From positions 3,596,001 to 3,660,000 of the forward strand of contig NZ_CP023315.3 of NCBI RefSeq assembly GCF_002310375.3: DNA of 64,000 nucleotides. Reading direction: 5' to 3'. Below the pieces are notes generated by a model. The model saw nothing but the letters and a program-made list of their open reading frames with translations. It did not search any database and was not told the DNA's origin. The number at the start of each line of letters is the position of its first letter. Position 1 is the first letter of the stretch. Positions 41,061 through 50,954 of the stretch are shown piece after piece. This DNA is from Caulobacter vibrioides (lineage in GTDB: Bacteria; Pseudomonadota; Alphaproteobacteria; Caulobacterales; Caulobacteraceae). The position numbers and the translations under genes are program-made.

Positions 41061-41969
41061 GTGATCTTTCCGAACATCGATCCTGTGGTCCACATCGGCC
41101 CCTGGGCCCTGGAGTTTGGCCCATTGGCCCTGCGCTGGTACGCCCTGGCCTATGTGGCGGGCATCCTGCTGGGCTGGCGCTACGCCATCCGCCTGACGCG
41201 GACAGAAGGCTTGTGGGGCGGCCGAGCCCCGACCGCCACGGCCCTGCAGATCGACGATCTGGTGCTGTGGATCACGCTCGGGATCATTCTGGGCGGCCGG
41301 CTCGGCTACATCCTCTTCTACATGCTGCTCAACGACGACCAGCGCGCCTGGCTGATGGCGCATCCGATGGACGTCTTCAAAATCTGGGAAGGCGGCATGT
41401 CGTTCCACGGCGGCTTCCTGGGCGTCTGCGCCGCCGTCATCCTGTTCGCGCGCCAGCAGAAGATCGACATGCTGAAGCTGGGCGACCTGATCGCGCCGGT
41501 CGCGCCCATCGGCATCTTCTTCGGCCGCATCGCCAACTTCATCAATGGCGAGCTGTGGGGGCGGGTCACAGACTCGCCGCTGGGCGTTATCTTCTGCAAC
41601 GAGACGATCCAGGCCAATCACCCCCAGCGCATCTGTCCGGCGGGCCCTCTGCCGCGTCATCCCAGCCAGCTGTACGAGGCGGGTCTTGAGGGTCTGGCGC
41701 TGTTCCTGATCATGGCCTTCGCGATCTACAGGCTGAAGTGGCTTCGCCGGCGCGGCGCCCTCGTGGCGACCTTCCTGCTGGGCTATGGGCTGGCGCGCCT
41801 GTCGCTGGAGAACGTGCGCAATCCCGACGTCGGCATGCCCCAGTTCCCGCTGGGCCTGACCATGGGGATGATGCTGTCGATCCCGATGATCCTGGCCGGC
41901 GGCTGGCTGCTGTGGAAGGCGCTGAAGGAACCGATCCAGGACGACGCCGAGGCGCATGAGCCTGCTTGA
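41061..41969 (+). CDS. lgt: Prolipoprotein diacylglyceryl transferase
   Basis: 302 residues from a GTG at 41061, placed by alignment with the usual N-terminus (IFPNIDPVVHIGPWALE) and an ACGGAG site. Inner-membrane enzyme that adds diacylglycerol to the lipobox Cys. Conserved features: MSFHGGFLG, GRIANFINGELWGRVTD (the Lgt signature) and RHPSQLYEAGLEG. Seven hydrophobic helices. Its end overlaps the MidA-type gene by 14 nt. Confidence 0.95.
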   Translation: MIFPNIDPVVHIGPWALEFGPLALRWYALAYVAGILLGWRYAIRLTRTEGLWGGRAPTATALQIDDLVLWITLGIILGGRLGYILFYMLLNDDQRAWLMAHPMDVFKIWEGGMSFHGGFLGVCAAVILFARQQKIDMLKLGDLIAPVAPIGIFFGRIANFINGELWGRVTDSPLGVIFCNETIQANHPQRICPAGPLPRHPSQLYEAGLEGLALFLIMAFAIYRLKWLRRRGALVATFLLGYGLARLSLENVRNPDVGMPQFPLGLTMGMMLSIPMILAGGWLLWKALKEPIQDDAEAHEPA

Positions 41970-43107
41970 TCGCCTGAAGGCCCAGATCGCCCAGGACGGG
42001 CCGATCGGCGTTCCCGAGTTCTTCACCCGCTGTCTGCACGACCCGCGTGACGGCTATTACGCCACGCGGCCCGATCTGGGCGCGGCGGGCGACTTCGTCA
42101 CCGCGCCTCTGGTCAGCCAGATGTTCGGCGAACTGGTCGGCCTCTGGGTGCTGGAGACCTGGGCTCGCATGGGCCGTCCCGCGCCGTTCCGTCTGGTCGA
42201 GATGGGTCCCGGTGACGGAACGCTGATGAGCGACCTGCTGCGGGCTGGACGGCTCGATCCCGCCTTTCTGGAGGCCGCCGAGGTTTGGCTGGTCGAGGTG
42301 TCCGAGCCCCTGAAGGCCCGCCAAGCCGCACGGCTGGGCGAAGGGCCGCGCTGGGCCTCGCGCCTGGACGAAGTGCCCGGCGGCGCGCCGATGATCCTCG
42401 TCGCCAATGAACTCCTGGACTGCCTGCCCGCGCGCCAGTTCATCCGTACCCGGACCGGGTGGGCCGAGCGGGTGATCGGGCTGGGTGCGGAAGGCGCGCT
42501 GGCTTTCGGGCTTCGCGCCATCAATCCTCCCCCCAGAGGGGGAGGTGTCCGCGCAGCGGACGGAGGGGGAAGGCCTGTCGGTCCCGCCCCTTCCCCCTCC
42601 GGTCCTTCGGACCACCTCCCCCGCTGGGGGGAGGATCTGGGAGCGGGCGCCGTCGTCGAATCCTCACCCGCCCAGGCGGCCCTGGCCTCGGACATCGCCC
42701 ATCGCCTCGTCACCGATGGCGGCGCGGCGCTGTTGATCGACTATGGCCGCGCGCAGCCCGAGCCCGGCGATACGCTGCAGGCGATCTCCAACCATCAGAA
42801 GGTCGATCCGCTGCAGACGGCGGGCCTCGCCGACCTGACGGTCTGGGCCGACTTCCCGTCGGTGGTCGCGGCCGCGCGCGAAGCCGGCGCCAAGGCGGGT
42901 CCGATCCTCACCCAGGCCGCGTTTCTGGTCGCCTTGGGAATCGTCCAACGCGCCGAGGCCCTGGCCGCGCGCCAACCCGATCGCGCCGACCAGATCGGAA
43001 GACAGCTTGATCGCCTGATCGGAGAGGCGCAGATGGGCGAACTGTTCAAGGTCGCGTGCCTTTGCGCGCCCGACCTTTCGCCCCCCCTCTTCGAGGACGC
43101 GACATGA
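41956..43107 (+). CDS. MidA/NDUFAF7-type SAM-dependent methyltransferase
   Basis: 383 residues. MSLLDRLKAQIAQDGPIGVP, RDPRDGYYATRPDLGAAGDF-like start and LVEMGPGDGTLMSDLLR (SAM motif) are typical; the eukaryotic homologue methylates an arginine in complex I subunit NDUFS2. The chain contains ~38 extra residues (INPPPRGGGVRAADGGG and following to LPRWGEDLG) that are encoded by a palindromic repeat (42523-42637) inserted in frame, just before GAVVESSPAQAALA. The insertion should sit in a surface loop if the enzyme works. Confidence 0.85.
   Translation: MSLLDRLKAQIAQDGPIGVPEFFTRCLHDPRDGYYATRPDLGAAGDFVTAPLVSQMFGELVGLWVLETWARMGRPAPFRLVEMGPGDGTLMSDLLRAGRLDPAFLEAAEVWLVEVSEPLKARQAARLGEGPRWASRLDEVPGGAPMILVANELLDCLPARQFIRTRTGWAERVIGLGAEGALAFGLRAINPPPRGGGVRAADGGGRPVGPAPSPSGPSDHLPRWGEDLGAGAVVESSPAQAALASDIAHRLVTDGGAALLIDYGRAQPEPGDTLQAISNHQKVDPLQTAGLADLTVWADFPSVVAAAREAGAKAGPILTQAAFLVALGIVQRAEALAARQPDRADQIGRQLDRLIGEAQMGELFKVACLCAPDLSPPLFEDAT
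42523..42637. repeat. Palindromic repeat type A copy 2, inside a coding gene
   Basis: Same outer and inner arms as the intergenic copies at 35819 and 63858, but lying wholly within the MidA-type gene with the frame kept open. Confidence 0.9.
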
Positions 43108-43889
43108 AGACGCCGAGCCTGCCCACCGTCCAGTCGCCGCTGCTGTCCAGCCTGCCGGGCGTCAAGCACGCCTTCTTCACTCGCCAGGGCGGGGTCTCGA
43201 AAGGCATCTATGACAGCCTGAACGTGGGGCGGGGCAGCCAGGACGAGCCGGCCGATGTCGAGGAGAACCGCGCCCGCATCGCGCGCTGGTTCGGCGGCGG
43301 GCCGCAAGATCTGAACGTCTGCTACCAGATCCACTCGACCATCGCGATCGTCGCCGATGGCTCGTGGGGCGACGCGCGGCCCGAGGGCGACGCGGTGGTC
43401 AGCAAGACGCCCGGCGTGATCTGCGGCGCGATGGCGGCCGATTGCGCGCCGGTGCTGCTGGTCGATCCCGAGGCGCGGATCGTGGCGGCCGCCCATGCCG
43501 GCTGGCGCGGCGCCCTGGATGGCGTCGTCCAGGCGACGGTCGACCGCATGGTCGCGCTGGGCGCCAACCCAGCGAACATCACCGGCGTGGTCGGCCCCTG
43601 CATCGGGCCGAAATCCTACGAGGTGGGGCTGGAGTTCCTGCATCGCTTCGAAGCCGACTGCCCAGGCTCGGGGCGGTTCTTCAAGCCCGGCGCAAGCGAA
43701 GACAAGCGCTTCTTCGACCTGCCCGCCTTCGTGCTGGACCGCCTGGCGACGGCCGGCGTCGAGCGCCGCGAATGGGTGGGCCGCGACACCCGCGCCGAGG
43801 ACGAATGGTTCTTCTCCAACCGTCGCGCCTTCCTCAACAACGACGGCGACTACGGCCGCCTGCTGTCGGCGATCATGCTGGAGGCGTAA
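43104..43889 (+). CDS. pgeF: YfiH/PgeF-family purine nucleosidase-like protein
   Basis: 261 residues from the ATG at 43104, overlapping the previous stop by ATGA. VKHAFFTRQGGVSKGIYDSL start, and the metal ligands in CYQIHS, AADCAPVLL and AAHAGWRGAL, are the pattern of the multicopper-like/YfiH fold. Members act as adenosine/inosine phosphorylases or edit peptidoglycan precursors. Third gene of the lgt operon. Confidence 0.9.
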   Translation: MKTPSLPTVQSPLLSSLPGVKHAFFTRQGGVSKGIYDSLNVGRGSQDEPADVEENRARIARWFGGGPQDLNVCYQIHSTIAIVADGSWGDARPEGDAVVSKTPGVICGAMAADCAPVLLVDPEARIVAAAHAGWRGALDGVVQATVDRMVALGANPANITGVVGPCIGPKSYEVGLEFLHRFEADCPGSGRFFKPGASEDKRFFDLPAFVLDRLATAGVERREWVGRDTRAEDEWFFSNRRAFLNNDGDYGRLLSAIMLEA

Positions 43890-44014
43890 GGCCTGCGCCC
43901 GCCGCGAGCATTACTCCGGGTACGGAAGCGAAAAAGTCTCGCCGTTAACACTTGTTTCCGGGGCTTCGCCTGCTAGAAGGCCCGCCAACGGCGACCCCCA
44001 CACCCGAGATCATC

Positions 44015-44953
44015 ATGAAGCTGCTGTCCGGCAACTCCAACCGCCCGCTGTCCCAGGCGATCGCGGAATATCTCGACATGCCGCTGACCCGCGCCCAGGT
44101 GCGCCGGTTCGCTGACCTCGAGGTGTTCGTCACCATCGACGAGAACGTGCGGGGCGAGGACGTCTTCGTCATCCAGTCGACCAGCTATCCGGCCAACGAC
44201 AACCTGATGGAGCTCCTGATCTGCATCGACGCCCTCAAGCGCGCGTCGGGCAAGCGGATCACCGCGGTGCTGCCCTATTTCGGCTACGCCCGTCAGGACC
44301 GTAAGACCGGTGGCCGCACGCCGATCTCGGCCAAGCTGGTGGCCAACCTGATCACCCGCTCGGGCGCTGACCGCGTGCTGACGATGGACCTGCACGCCGG
44401 CCAGATCCAAGGCTTCTTCGACATCCCGACCGACAACCTGCTGCCCTCGCGCCTGATGGCCGAGGACATTCGCCGGAATTATCCGATGGGCGATGACCTG
44501 ATGGTCGTCTCGCCGGACGTCGGCGGCGTGGTGCGCCCTCGCGCCCTGGCCAAGCGCCTAGACGACGCCGACCTCGCCATCGTCGACAAGCGCCGCTCGG
44601 GCCCGGGTCAATCGGAAGTCATGAACATCATCGGCGACGTCAAGGATCGCCGCTGCATCCTGTTCGACGACATCGCCGACTCGGCCGGCACCCTGTGCAA
44701 CGCCGCCCAGGCCCTGATGGCCCACGGCGCCAAGTCGGTCAGCGCCTACATCACCCACGGCGTGCTCTCGGGCGCGGCGGCCGACCGTGTCGCCAATTCG
44801 GTGCTCACGGAGCTGGTCGTGACCGACTCGATCGAAGCCTCCGACCAGGCCAAGGCCTGCCCCAAGATCCGCTACGTCTCGTGCGCCCCCCTGATCGGCG
44901 AGGCCATCCGCCGGATCGCCAACGAAGAGTCGGTGTCCAAGCTGTTCGACTAG
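44015..44953 (+). CDS. prs: Ribose-phosphate pyrophosphokinase
   Basis: 312 residues from the ATG at 44015. Makes PRPP from ribose 5-phosphate and ATP for nucleotide, His and Trp synthesis. Features: [20 protein letters not shown] (ATP loop), [18 protein letters not shown] and the PRPP motif [17 protein letters not shown]. Monocistronic. Confidence 0.97.
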   Translation: MKLLSGNSNRPLSQAIAEYLDMPLTRAQVRRFADLEVFVTIDENVRGEDVFVIQSTSYPANDNLMELLICIDALKRASGKRITAVLPYFGYARQDRKTGGRTPISAKLVANLITRSGADRVLTMDLHAGQIQGFFDIPTDNLLPSRLMAEDIRRNYPMGDDLMVVSPDVGGVVRPRALAKRLDDADLAIVDKRRSGPGQSEVMNIIGDVKDRRCILFDDIADSAGTLCNAAQALMAHGAKSVSAYITHGVLSGAAADRVANSVLTELVVTDSIEASDQAKACPKIRYVSCAPLIGEAIRRIANEESVSKLFD

Positions 44954-45181
44954 AACGGGGCCGCGCGTCCATTCCTTACCGGCCGCGCCTAGCCTGTCGA
45001 TGACGTTGCGCGTCGAGCGCTCCATTAAGGTTATTTTTCGCGTGAAGCGGCGCGTTCCGCGAGGAACTCGCCTCTCGCACGGTCACGCTTGTAAAAGCTT
45101 GGTTAACGGGGCGACAGTCACAATGTCGCCTGCCCGGGCTGCTATGTGCGCCACCAGAGTCTTGATGGGGAAATTCGGATA

Positions 45182-46258
45182 ATGCGTTCCTTCTCGCGTA
45201 CGCGGGTCGTGCTCACGACGACCGCCGTGGCGCTGGCTGCGATGGTCGCGGCCTGCAGCTCTCCGCCTCCCCCGCCCCCGCCGCCGGTCGTCCAGGCCCC
45301 GCCGCCGCCGCCGCCGATCACCCTTTCTGCCAACGTGGTCGAACGCGCCAGCGCCTTCCGGGGCTATATGGCGCGCGCCAGCCAGGTCTCGCCCACCTTC
45401 CAGAACGGCGACCAGATCCAGGCGTCGCTGAAGGTCGGCGCGGCCTATGAAACCAAGTCGCTGATGAATGGCGCGGTCGCCTACGCCGCTGTTCTGGCGC
45501 TGCAGGACCCCACCTTCGTCGCCTCGGTGCGTGAGATCGCGGCCCATCCGGCGCAGCGCCAGGAGATGGTCAACAACATCTTCTCCAACCCATCCTACGC
45601 GACCGTGTTCAAGGGCGCCGACAGCGCCGCAGGCCTGATCATCGACACCATCGGCGGTGACGGTCTGAAGCTCTTCATGGCCGGCAAGGCGGTCAAGCAG
45701 GCGGCCTATGACGTTCAGAAGTCCAGCTGGTCCAAGAGCTCGGTCGTAGACCGCGACGGTCGCCTGGCGTCCGCCAAGTCGCTGTCGACCAGCCCTGCGC
45801 TCGCCGAAAGCGCCGACGTGGCCGTGCTGCAGCAGGCGTCGACCGGCGGCCAGTCTTTGGGCCTTACCCCGCGCCCCGCCGAGGCGCCCTACTCGCCCGT
45901 GGTGATCCGGGGCCTGGCCGTCGCCGCGCTCGCAGCCCTCGGCGCCGCCGGCGACGAAAACCTGACGTCGATCGACGCCCTCAGCGTTGATCCGGCCACG
46001 AACAGCTGCCTGAACATGGCCAAGCTCAACCTCTATCAGTGCCTGGCCGTTTCGAAGCCGCACTACGAGGACATCTTCTGCCTGGGTCAGCACATCCTGA
46101 TCGACACCGGCGCCTGCGTGATCAAGGCCGCCGGCGCCACCGTGCCGCCGGAGCCGCCCAAGGTCCTGCCCGTCAAGGAATCGATCGCCACCAAGGGCGC
46201 CGGCTCCAACTCGCGCAAGGCCAAGACCGCCGCCAAAAAGCCGGTCAAGAAGAGCTGA
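45182..46258 (+). CDS. Putative lipoprotein with Pro-rich linker
   Basis: 358 residues from the ATG at 45182. Signal peptide with lipobox VAAC, Cys25 the acylated residue, then a linker with runs of eight and six prolines. The body is helical with Cys residues near the C-terminus (CLNMAKLNLYQCL, FCLGQH, GACVIK) that could form disulfides, and ends in a Lys/Ala-rich tail. Not a family I know; the localisation is the envelope. A terminator follows. Confidence 0.75.
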   Translation: MRSFSRTRVVLTTTAVALAAMVAACSSPPPPPPPPVVQAPPPPPPITLSANVVERASAFRGYMARASQVSPTFQNGDQIQASLKVGAAYETKSLMNGAVAYAAVLALQDPTFVASVREIAAHPAQRQEMVNNIFSNPSYATVFKGADSAAGLIIDTIGGDGLKLFMAGKAVKQAAYDVQKSSWSKSSVVDRDGRLASAKSLSTSPALAESADVAVLQQASTGGQSLGLTPRPAEAPYSPVVIRGLAVAALAALGAAGDENLTSIDALSVDPATNSCLNMAKLNLYQCLAVSKPHYEDIFCLGQHILIDTGACVIKAAGATVPPEPPKVLPVKESIATKGAGSNSRKAKTAAKKPVKKS

Positions 46259-46281
46259 TCTTCCAGCCATTCCATCACCAG

Positions 46282-46311
46282 GGGCCGGGCGTTGCGTCGC
46301 CCGGCCCTTTT
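46282..46311 (+). terminator. Rho-independent terminator
   Basis: Stem GGGCCGGGCG / CGCCCGGCCC (46282-46291, 46298-46307) followed by TTTT. Ends the lipoprotein transcript. Confidence 0.88.
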
Positions 46312-46414
46312 GTGTATGTAGCGCGACCCCAAAACGACCGGGCGAGCGTGGCGATCCAGCCATAGGCGCTCTGGTCCCAGAAGAGAGCATTCGGCTCTCT
46401 AGAAAGACTGCATC

Positions 46415-47008
46415 ATGGTTGAGATCATCCTGAACGTGGAAGTCCGCGACGGCGCCGGCACCGGCAATGCGCGCGCCACCCGTCGCGCCGGCAAGGTCCC
46501 GGGCGTCCTGTACGGCGGCGGCAAGGCTCCGGTGAACATCGCCGTGAAGGCCAACGAATTCCGCAAGTCGCTGTACACCGGCAAGCTGCTGGGCCACCTG
46601 GTGACGCTGCAGTACGGCGAAGAAAAGCAATCGGTCATCGCCAAGGCCGTGCAATTCCACCCCGTCACCGACGAGCCGGTCCACTTCGACCTATACCGCG
46701 TCGACGAGCACCAGCTGATCAAGATCGAAGTGCCGGTGCACTTCAAGAACCACGAAACCTCGGTCGGCCTGAAGAAGGGCGGCACGCTGGAAATCATCCG
46801 TCACACCGTCGAGCTGGCCTGCCCGGCCGACAAGATCCCCGAGGAACTGGTCATCGACCTGGCCGGTCACGACATCGGCGACGTCATCCGCATCTCGGAA
46901 GTGAAGCTGCCGGAAGGCGTGAAGCCGGCCATGGACCGCGACTTCGTGATCGCCAACGTCAAGGCTTCGTCGGCCGCTCAATCGGACGCCGGCGACACGA
47001 CCGCTTAA
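46415..47008 (+). CDS. rplY: 50S ribosomal protein L25/general stress protein Ctc
   Basis: 197 residues, the long TL5/Ctc form. N-terminal 5S rRNA-binding domain (GTGNARATRRAGKVPGVLYG) and C-terminal beta domain (LVIDLAGHDIGDVIRISEVK). Directly upstream of pth, the usual pair. Confidence 0.96.
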   Translation: MVEIILNVEVRDGAGTGNARATRRAGKVPGVLYGGGKAPVNIAVKANEFRKSLYTGKLLGHLVTLQYGEEKQSVIAKAVQFHPVTDEPVHFDLYRVDEHQLIKIEVPVHFKNHETSVGLKKGGTLEIIRHTVELACPADKIPEELVIDLAGHDIGDVIRISEVKLPEGVKPAMDRDFVIANVKASSAAQSDAGDTTA

Positions 47009-47042
47009 GTCTCTCGGTCTTCGGATCGAAGCGCATTACAGA

Positions 47043-47072
47043 CGGGCGGACCTTCGGGTCCGCCCGTTTTTG
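47043..47072 (+). terminator. Rho-independent terminator between rplY and pth
   Basis: Stem CGGGCGGACC / GGTCCGCCCG with loop TTCG and a T-run. Only 24 bp before the pth start, so pth either depends on read-through or has its own promoter inside this stretch. Confidence 0.9.
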
Positions 47073-47095
47073 TTTGAACACCCGAGATCTTCGCG

Positions 47096-47713
47096 ATGCT
47101 GATCCTCGCCGGCCTGGGCAATCCCGAGCCCAAGTACGAGAAGAACCGCCACAATGTCGGCTTCATGGCCGTGGACGCCCTGGCGCGAAAGTGGGGCACG
47201 GCGCCCTGGCGCGCGCGCTTCCAGGGCCTCGCCTGTGAGGGACAGGTCTCCACCCCGGACGGCCTAATCAAGCTGCTGCTGCTCAAGCCCAAGACCTATT
47301 ACAACGAAAGCGGCCGCGCGGTGGGCGAGGCCATGAAGTTCTTCAAGCTGCAACCCGCCGACGTCATCGTCTTCCACGACGAGATCGACATGGCGCCGGG
47401 CCGCTTCCGCATGAAGTCGGGCGGCGGGGCGGCGGGCAACAACGGCATCCGCTCGGTAACCAGCCAGGTCGGCGACGCCTTCCGCCGGGGCCGTATCGGC
47501 GTGGGCCATCCGGGCCACAAGGATGCGGTCATGCACTACGTGCTGGGCGACTTTCACAAGGTCGAGCACCAGTGGCTGGACCCGATGCTGGACGCCATCG
47601 CCGACGCTTTGCCCTTCGCCGCCGTCGGCGACGACGAACGCTACCAGGCCGAGGTCATGCGCCTGGCCCCCGCGCCCAAGGCCGACCCGCGCAAGCCCGC
47701 CAAGGACGACTGA
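47096..47713 (+). CDS. pth: Peptidyl-tRNA hydrolase
   Basis: 205 residues. Releases tRNA from stalled peptidyl-tRNA. LGNPEPKYEKNRHNVGF holds the catalytic His, and FHDEIDMAPGRFRMKSGGGA the second conserved block. Followed 2 nt later by the TPR gene. Confidence 0.97.
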   Translation: MLILAGLGNPEPKYEKNRHNVGFMAVDALARKWGTAPWRARFQGLACEGQVSTPDGLIKLLLLKPKTYYNESGRAVGEAMKFFKLQPADVIVFHDEIDMAPGRFRMKSGGGAAGNNGIRSVTSQVGDAFRRGRIGVGHPGHKDAVMHYVLGDFHKVEHQWLDPMLDAIADALPFAAVGDDERYQAEVMRLAPAPKADPRKPAKDD

Positions 47714-47715
47714 CG

Positions 47716-48465
47716 ATGTTCTCGCTGCCGCTGCCCCTGCTGGGCCTGTCGCTGCTGTTCTCGATCGCCCTTTGCGTCCACGTCGTGCGGACGCATCGCG
47801 AGATGTACTGGCTCTGGATCATCCTGCTGTTCCAGCCGGTGGGCGGCGTGGTCTATCTGGCCGCCGTGATCCTGCCCGAGCTGCTGGGCGGGCGCGCCGC
47901 CCAGCAGGTGGGCGCCGCCGCGCGCCAGGCGCTGGACCCGCAGCGCGAGTACCGCGAGGCCGCCAAGGCGGTTGAAGACGCGCCGACGGTGGCCAACCGC
48001 GTCCGCTTGGCCGTCGCCGCGACGGAGTTGGGCAAGCACGCTGAGGCCGAAGCGCTCTACGCCGAAAGCCTCGCGGGCCTCTACGCCGATGATCCGCAGC
48101 TGCTGCTGGGCCGCGCCAACGCCCTGATCGAGCTCGATCGCCCCGCCGAGGCGTTGCCGCTCCTGGAGAAGCTGGGCGAAACGCCGAACGCCGGCCGCAC
48201 GCCGCACACCCTGCTGGCGCTCGGTCGCGTCTACCAGGCCCTGGGCCGCGAGGAGCAGGCCGAGACGGCGCTCAGCTGGGCGGCCGACAACTTTCCCGGC
48301 TTCGAAGGCATCGCCCGCTACACGGTGTTTCTCGCCCGCCAAGGACGGCAGGACGAGGCGCGGGAAAAGCTGGCCGAGATCGACAAGCGCCTGGCCAAGA
48401 CCCACGCCCACTTCCGCAAGGAGGCCAAGGGCTGGCGCGACTTCGCGGCTGGGGCGGTCAACTGA
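47716..48465 (+). CDS. Membrane-anchored tetratricopeptide protein
   Basis: 249 residues from the ATG at 47716. Two N-terminal hydrophobic segments (LLGLSLLFSIALCVHVV and WIILLFQPVGGVVYLAAVIL) of the PLDc_N type, then four to five TPR-like helical pairs (AEALYAESLAGLYADDPQLL; GRVYQALGREEQAETALSWA). Probably a scaffold at the inner membrane; partner unknown. Part of the pth unit. Confidence 0.75.
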   Translation: MFSLPLPLLGLSLLFSIALCVHVVRTHREMYWLWIILLFQPVGGVVYLAAVILPELLGGRAAQQVGAAARQALDPQREYREAAKAVEDAPTVANRVRLAVAATELGKHAEAEALYAESLAGLYADDPQLLLGRANALIELDRPAEALPLLEKLGETPNAGRTPHTLLALGRVYQALGREEQAETALSWAADNFPGFEGIARYTVFLARQGRQDEAREKLAEIDKRLAKTHAHFRKEAKGWRDFAAGAVN

Positions 48466-48490
48466 CGCTGACCGCCCCGCTGGGTGCGCT

Positions 48491-50824
48491 TTAAGACGCT
48501 CGCGCGCGCCTTGCGGCTTCGACCATGTTGACGATCGCCGCCTGGGTTTCCGGCCACTTTCGGGTCTTCAAGCCGCAGTCGGGATTGACCCATAGCTGCT
48601 CGCCGGCCAGCCGCTGACGAGCGGCCGCCAGCAGGGTCGTCATCTCCTCGACGGCCGGTATACGGGGCGAGTGGATGTCATAGACGCCCGGACCGATCTG
48701 GGCCGGATAGGCGTAGCCGACGAAGGCGTCCAGCAGCTCCATCTTCGACCGCGCCGTCTCGATCGAGATCACGTCGGCGTCCATCGCCCCAATGGCGGCG
48801 ATGATGTCGTTGAACTCCGAGTAGCACATGTGGGTGTGGATCTGGGTCGCATCGGCTGCGCCGGACGCCGCCAGTCGGAAGCTCTCGACCGCCCAGTCCA
48901 GATAGGCGTCCCAGTCGCCGCGTCGCAGCGGCAAGCCCTCGCGTAGCGCCGCCTCATCGATCTGGATGATCGCCGCCCCGGTGGCCTCCAGGTCGACAAC
49001 CTCGTCGCGAATGGCCAGGGCGATCTGCCGGCAGGCCGTCTCGCGCGGAAGGTCGTCGCGGACAAACGACCAGTTGAGGATAGTCACCGGTCCGGTCAGC
49101 ATCCCCTTCATCGGTCGCCGCGTCAGCCCCTGGGCGTAGCGCCACCAGTCCACCGTCATCGGCGCCGGCCGCGAGACGTCGCCAAACAGGATCGGCGGCC
49201 GCACGCAGCGCGAACCGTAGGACTGCACCCAGCCGCTCTGGGTGAAGGCGAAGCCCGCCAGTTGCTCGCCGAAATACTGGACCATGTCGTTACGCTCGAA
49301 CTCGCCATGGACCAGCACGTCGAGGCCGACCGTCTCCTGCCAGGTCACCGCGCGGGCGGTCTCCTGGCGCAGGAAGGCCTCATAGGTCGCGTCGCTGATC
49401 TGTCCCTTGGCGAAGGCCGCCCGCGCCTGGCGCACCTCGGTCGTCTGCGGGAAGGACCCGATCGTCGTCGTGGGCAGCGGCGGCAAGTTCAGTCGCGCCC
49501 GCTGAGCCTCGCGACGCCGGTCGTAGGGGGAGCGGCGGCGGGTCATGTCGGGTGTGACGGCGGCCAGGCGTTCGGCGACCTTCGGATCATGGATGCGCGG
49601 CGAGCTGGCCCGCGCGCGCGCCGCTTGCGCGCTTGCGTCCAAAGCCTCGGCGACCGAAGCGCGGCCGGTATTCAGCGCCTGGGCCAGCACCGCCAGCGCC
49701 TGGATCTTCTGGACCGCGAAGGCCAGCCACTGGCGGATCTCCGGATCCAGCGTCGTTTCCAGGTCCAGGTCGATGGGCGTGTGCAGCAGAGAGCACGACG
49801 GCGCCAGCACCACGCGGTCGCTTCCGCGTCGCGCCACCACGGGCTCCAGACGATCCAGCAGGGCCGGCAGGTCGGCGCGCCAGACATTGCGGCCGTCGAT
49901 CACGCCCAGCGACAGCACCAGGCTCTCGCGGCTGGCGGACAGGGCGGCTTCCAGCTCATCGGGCGCGCGGACCAAGTCGAGGTGGACCCCCTCCACCGGC
50001 AGATTGACCGCCGTCGCCAGGTTCTCGCCATAGCCGCCGAAGTAGCTGGTCAGCATCAGACGCAAGCCGGGCGCGGCGTGGGTCAGGGCCCCATAGGCGC
50101 GGCGCAGCTCGGCGCGTTCGAAGTCCGTCAGGTCCAACGCCAGGCACGGCTCGTCGATCTGCACCCAGTCCGCCCCGGCCGCCGCCAGGCCTTGCAGCAC
50201 CTGGCCGTAAACCGGCAACAGAGCCGACAGCAGCGACAGCGGCGAGAAGCCCTCGGCCTTGGTCTTGGCCAGCTTTAGGAACGTCACCGGTCCCAGCAGC
50301 ACCGGACGCGTGTGGACGCCCAGCGCCTTGGCCTCGAGGAACTCGTCCACCGGCTTGCTGGACGACAGCGCGAAGGCCTGGCCCGGCGACAGCTCGGGCG
50401 CCAGGTAGTGATAGTTGGTGTCGAACCACTTGGTCATCTCCAGCGCCGGAACGCCGCCCTCGTCGGGCGCATGGCCGCAGCCCGGGCCGCACGCCTCGGC
50501 CGCCGGACGCCCCTGGTAGCCGCGCGCCATGGCGAAATAGGTCGCAAGGTCGACCGTCCCGCCCGACCAGCCGTAGGCGGCGGGGATCGCGCCGACCATC
50601 ACCGCCGTGTCCAGCACGTGGTCGTAGAGCGAGAAGTCATTGCTGGGCACGTGGGCCACGCCCAGAGCGGCCTGGCGCGTCCAGGTCTTGGCCCGCAGGT
50701 CGCGCGCCGTGTCGAGCAGCGCATCCGCGTCGGTCTTCCCGGCCCAATAGGCCTCCAGGGCGAACTTTAGCTCGCGCTTGGGGCCGATGCGAGGGAAGCC
50801 CAGGGTGGCGATGGTGACGGTCAT
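48491..50824 (-). CDS. metE: Cobalamin-independent methionine synthase
   Basis: 777 residues from the ATG at 50824. Transfers the methyl group of methyltetrahydrofolate-triglutamate to homocysteine. N-terminal TLGFPRIGPKRELKFALE, the C-terminal metal site in IHTHMCYSEF and the last Cys in WVNPDCGLKTRKW are diagnostic. Controlled by the cobalamin riboswitch in its leader, so made only when B12 is scarce, presumably with a B12-dependent MetH elsewhere. Confidence 0.97.
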   Translation of the reverse strand: MTVTIATLGFPRIGPKRELKFALEAYWAGKTDADALLDTARDLRAKTWTRQAALGVAHVPSNDFSLYDHVLDTAVMVGAIPAAYGWSGGTVDLATYFAMARGYQGRPAAEACGPGCGHAPDEGGVPALEMTKWFDTNYHYLAPELSPGQAFALSSSKPVDEFLEAKALGVHTRPVLLGPVTFLKLAKTKAEGFSPLSLLSALLPVYGQVLQGLAAAGADWVQIDEPCLALDLTDFERAELRRAYGALTHAAPGLRLMLTSYFGGYGENLATAVNLPVEGVHLDLVRAPDELEAALSASRESLVLSLGVIDGRNVWRADLPALLDRLEPVVARRGSDRVVLAPSCSLLHTPIDLDLETTLDPEIRQWLAFAVQKIQALAVLAQALNTGRASVAEALDASAQAARARASSPRIHDPKVAERLAAVTPDMTRRRSPYDRRREAQRARLNLPPLPTTTIGSFPQTTEVRQARAAFAKGQISDATYEAFLRQETARAVTWQETVGLDVLVHGEFERNDMVQYFGEQLAGFAFTQSGWVQSYGSRCVRPPILFGDVSRPAPMTVDWWRYAQGLTRRPMKGMLTGPVTILNWSFVRDDLPRETACRQIALAIRDEVVDLEATGAAIIQIDEAALREGLPLRRGDWDAYLDWAVESFRLAASGAADATQIHTHMCYSEFNDIIAAIGAMDADVISIETARSKMELLDAFVGYAYPAQIGPGVYDIHSPRIPAVEEMTTLLAAARQRLAGEQLWVNPDCGLKTRKWPETQAAIVNMVEAARRARAS

Positions 50825-50954
50825 TTTGAAAAGCCTCTGCCGGTGTTGTGGCGAGGCTGATCGGGACGCGCGCGGTCGAGCGCGCACGGGCGCTTTTGTC
50901 CGGTCGCGCTGAGCAAGCGGCCAGACCGGACACCCCGCCGGAGGACGTTATCTG

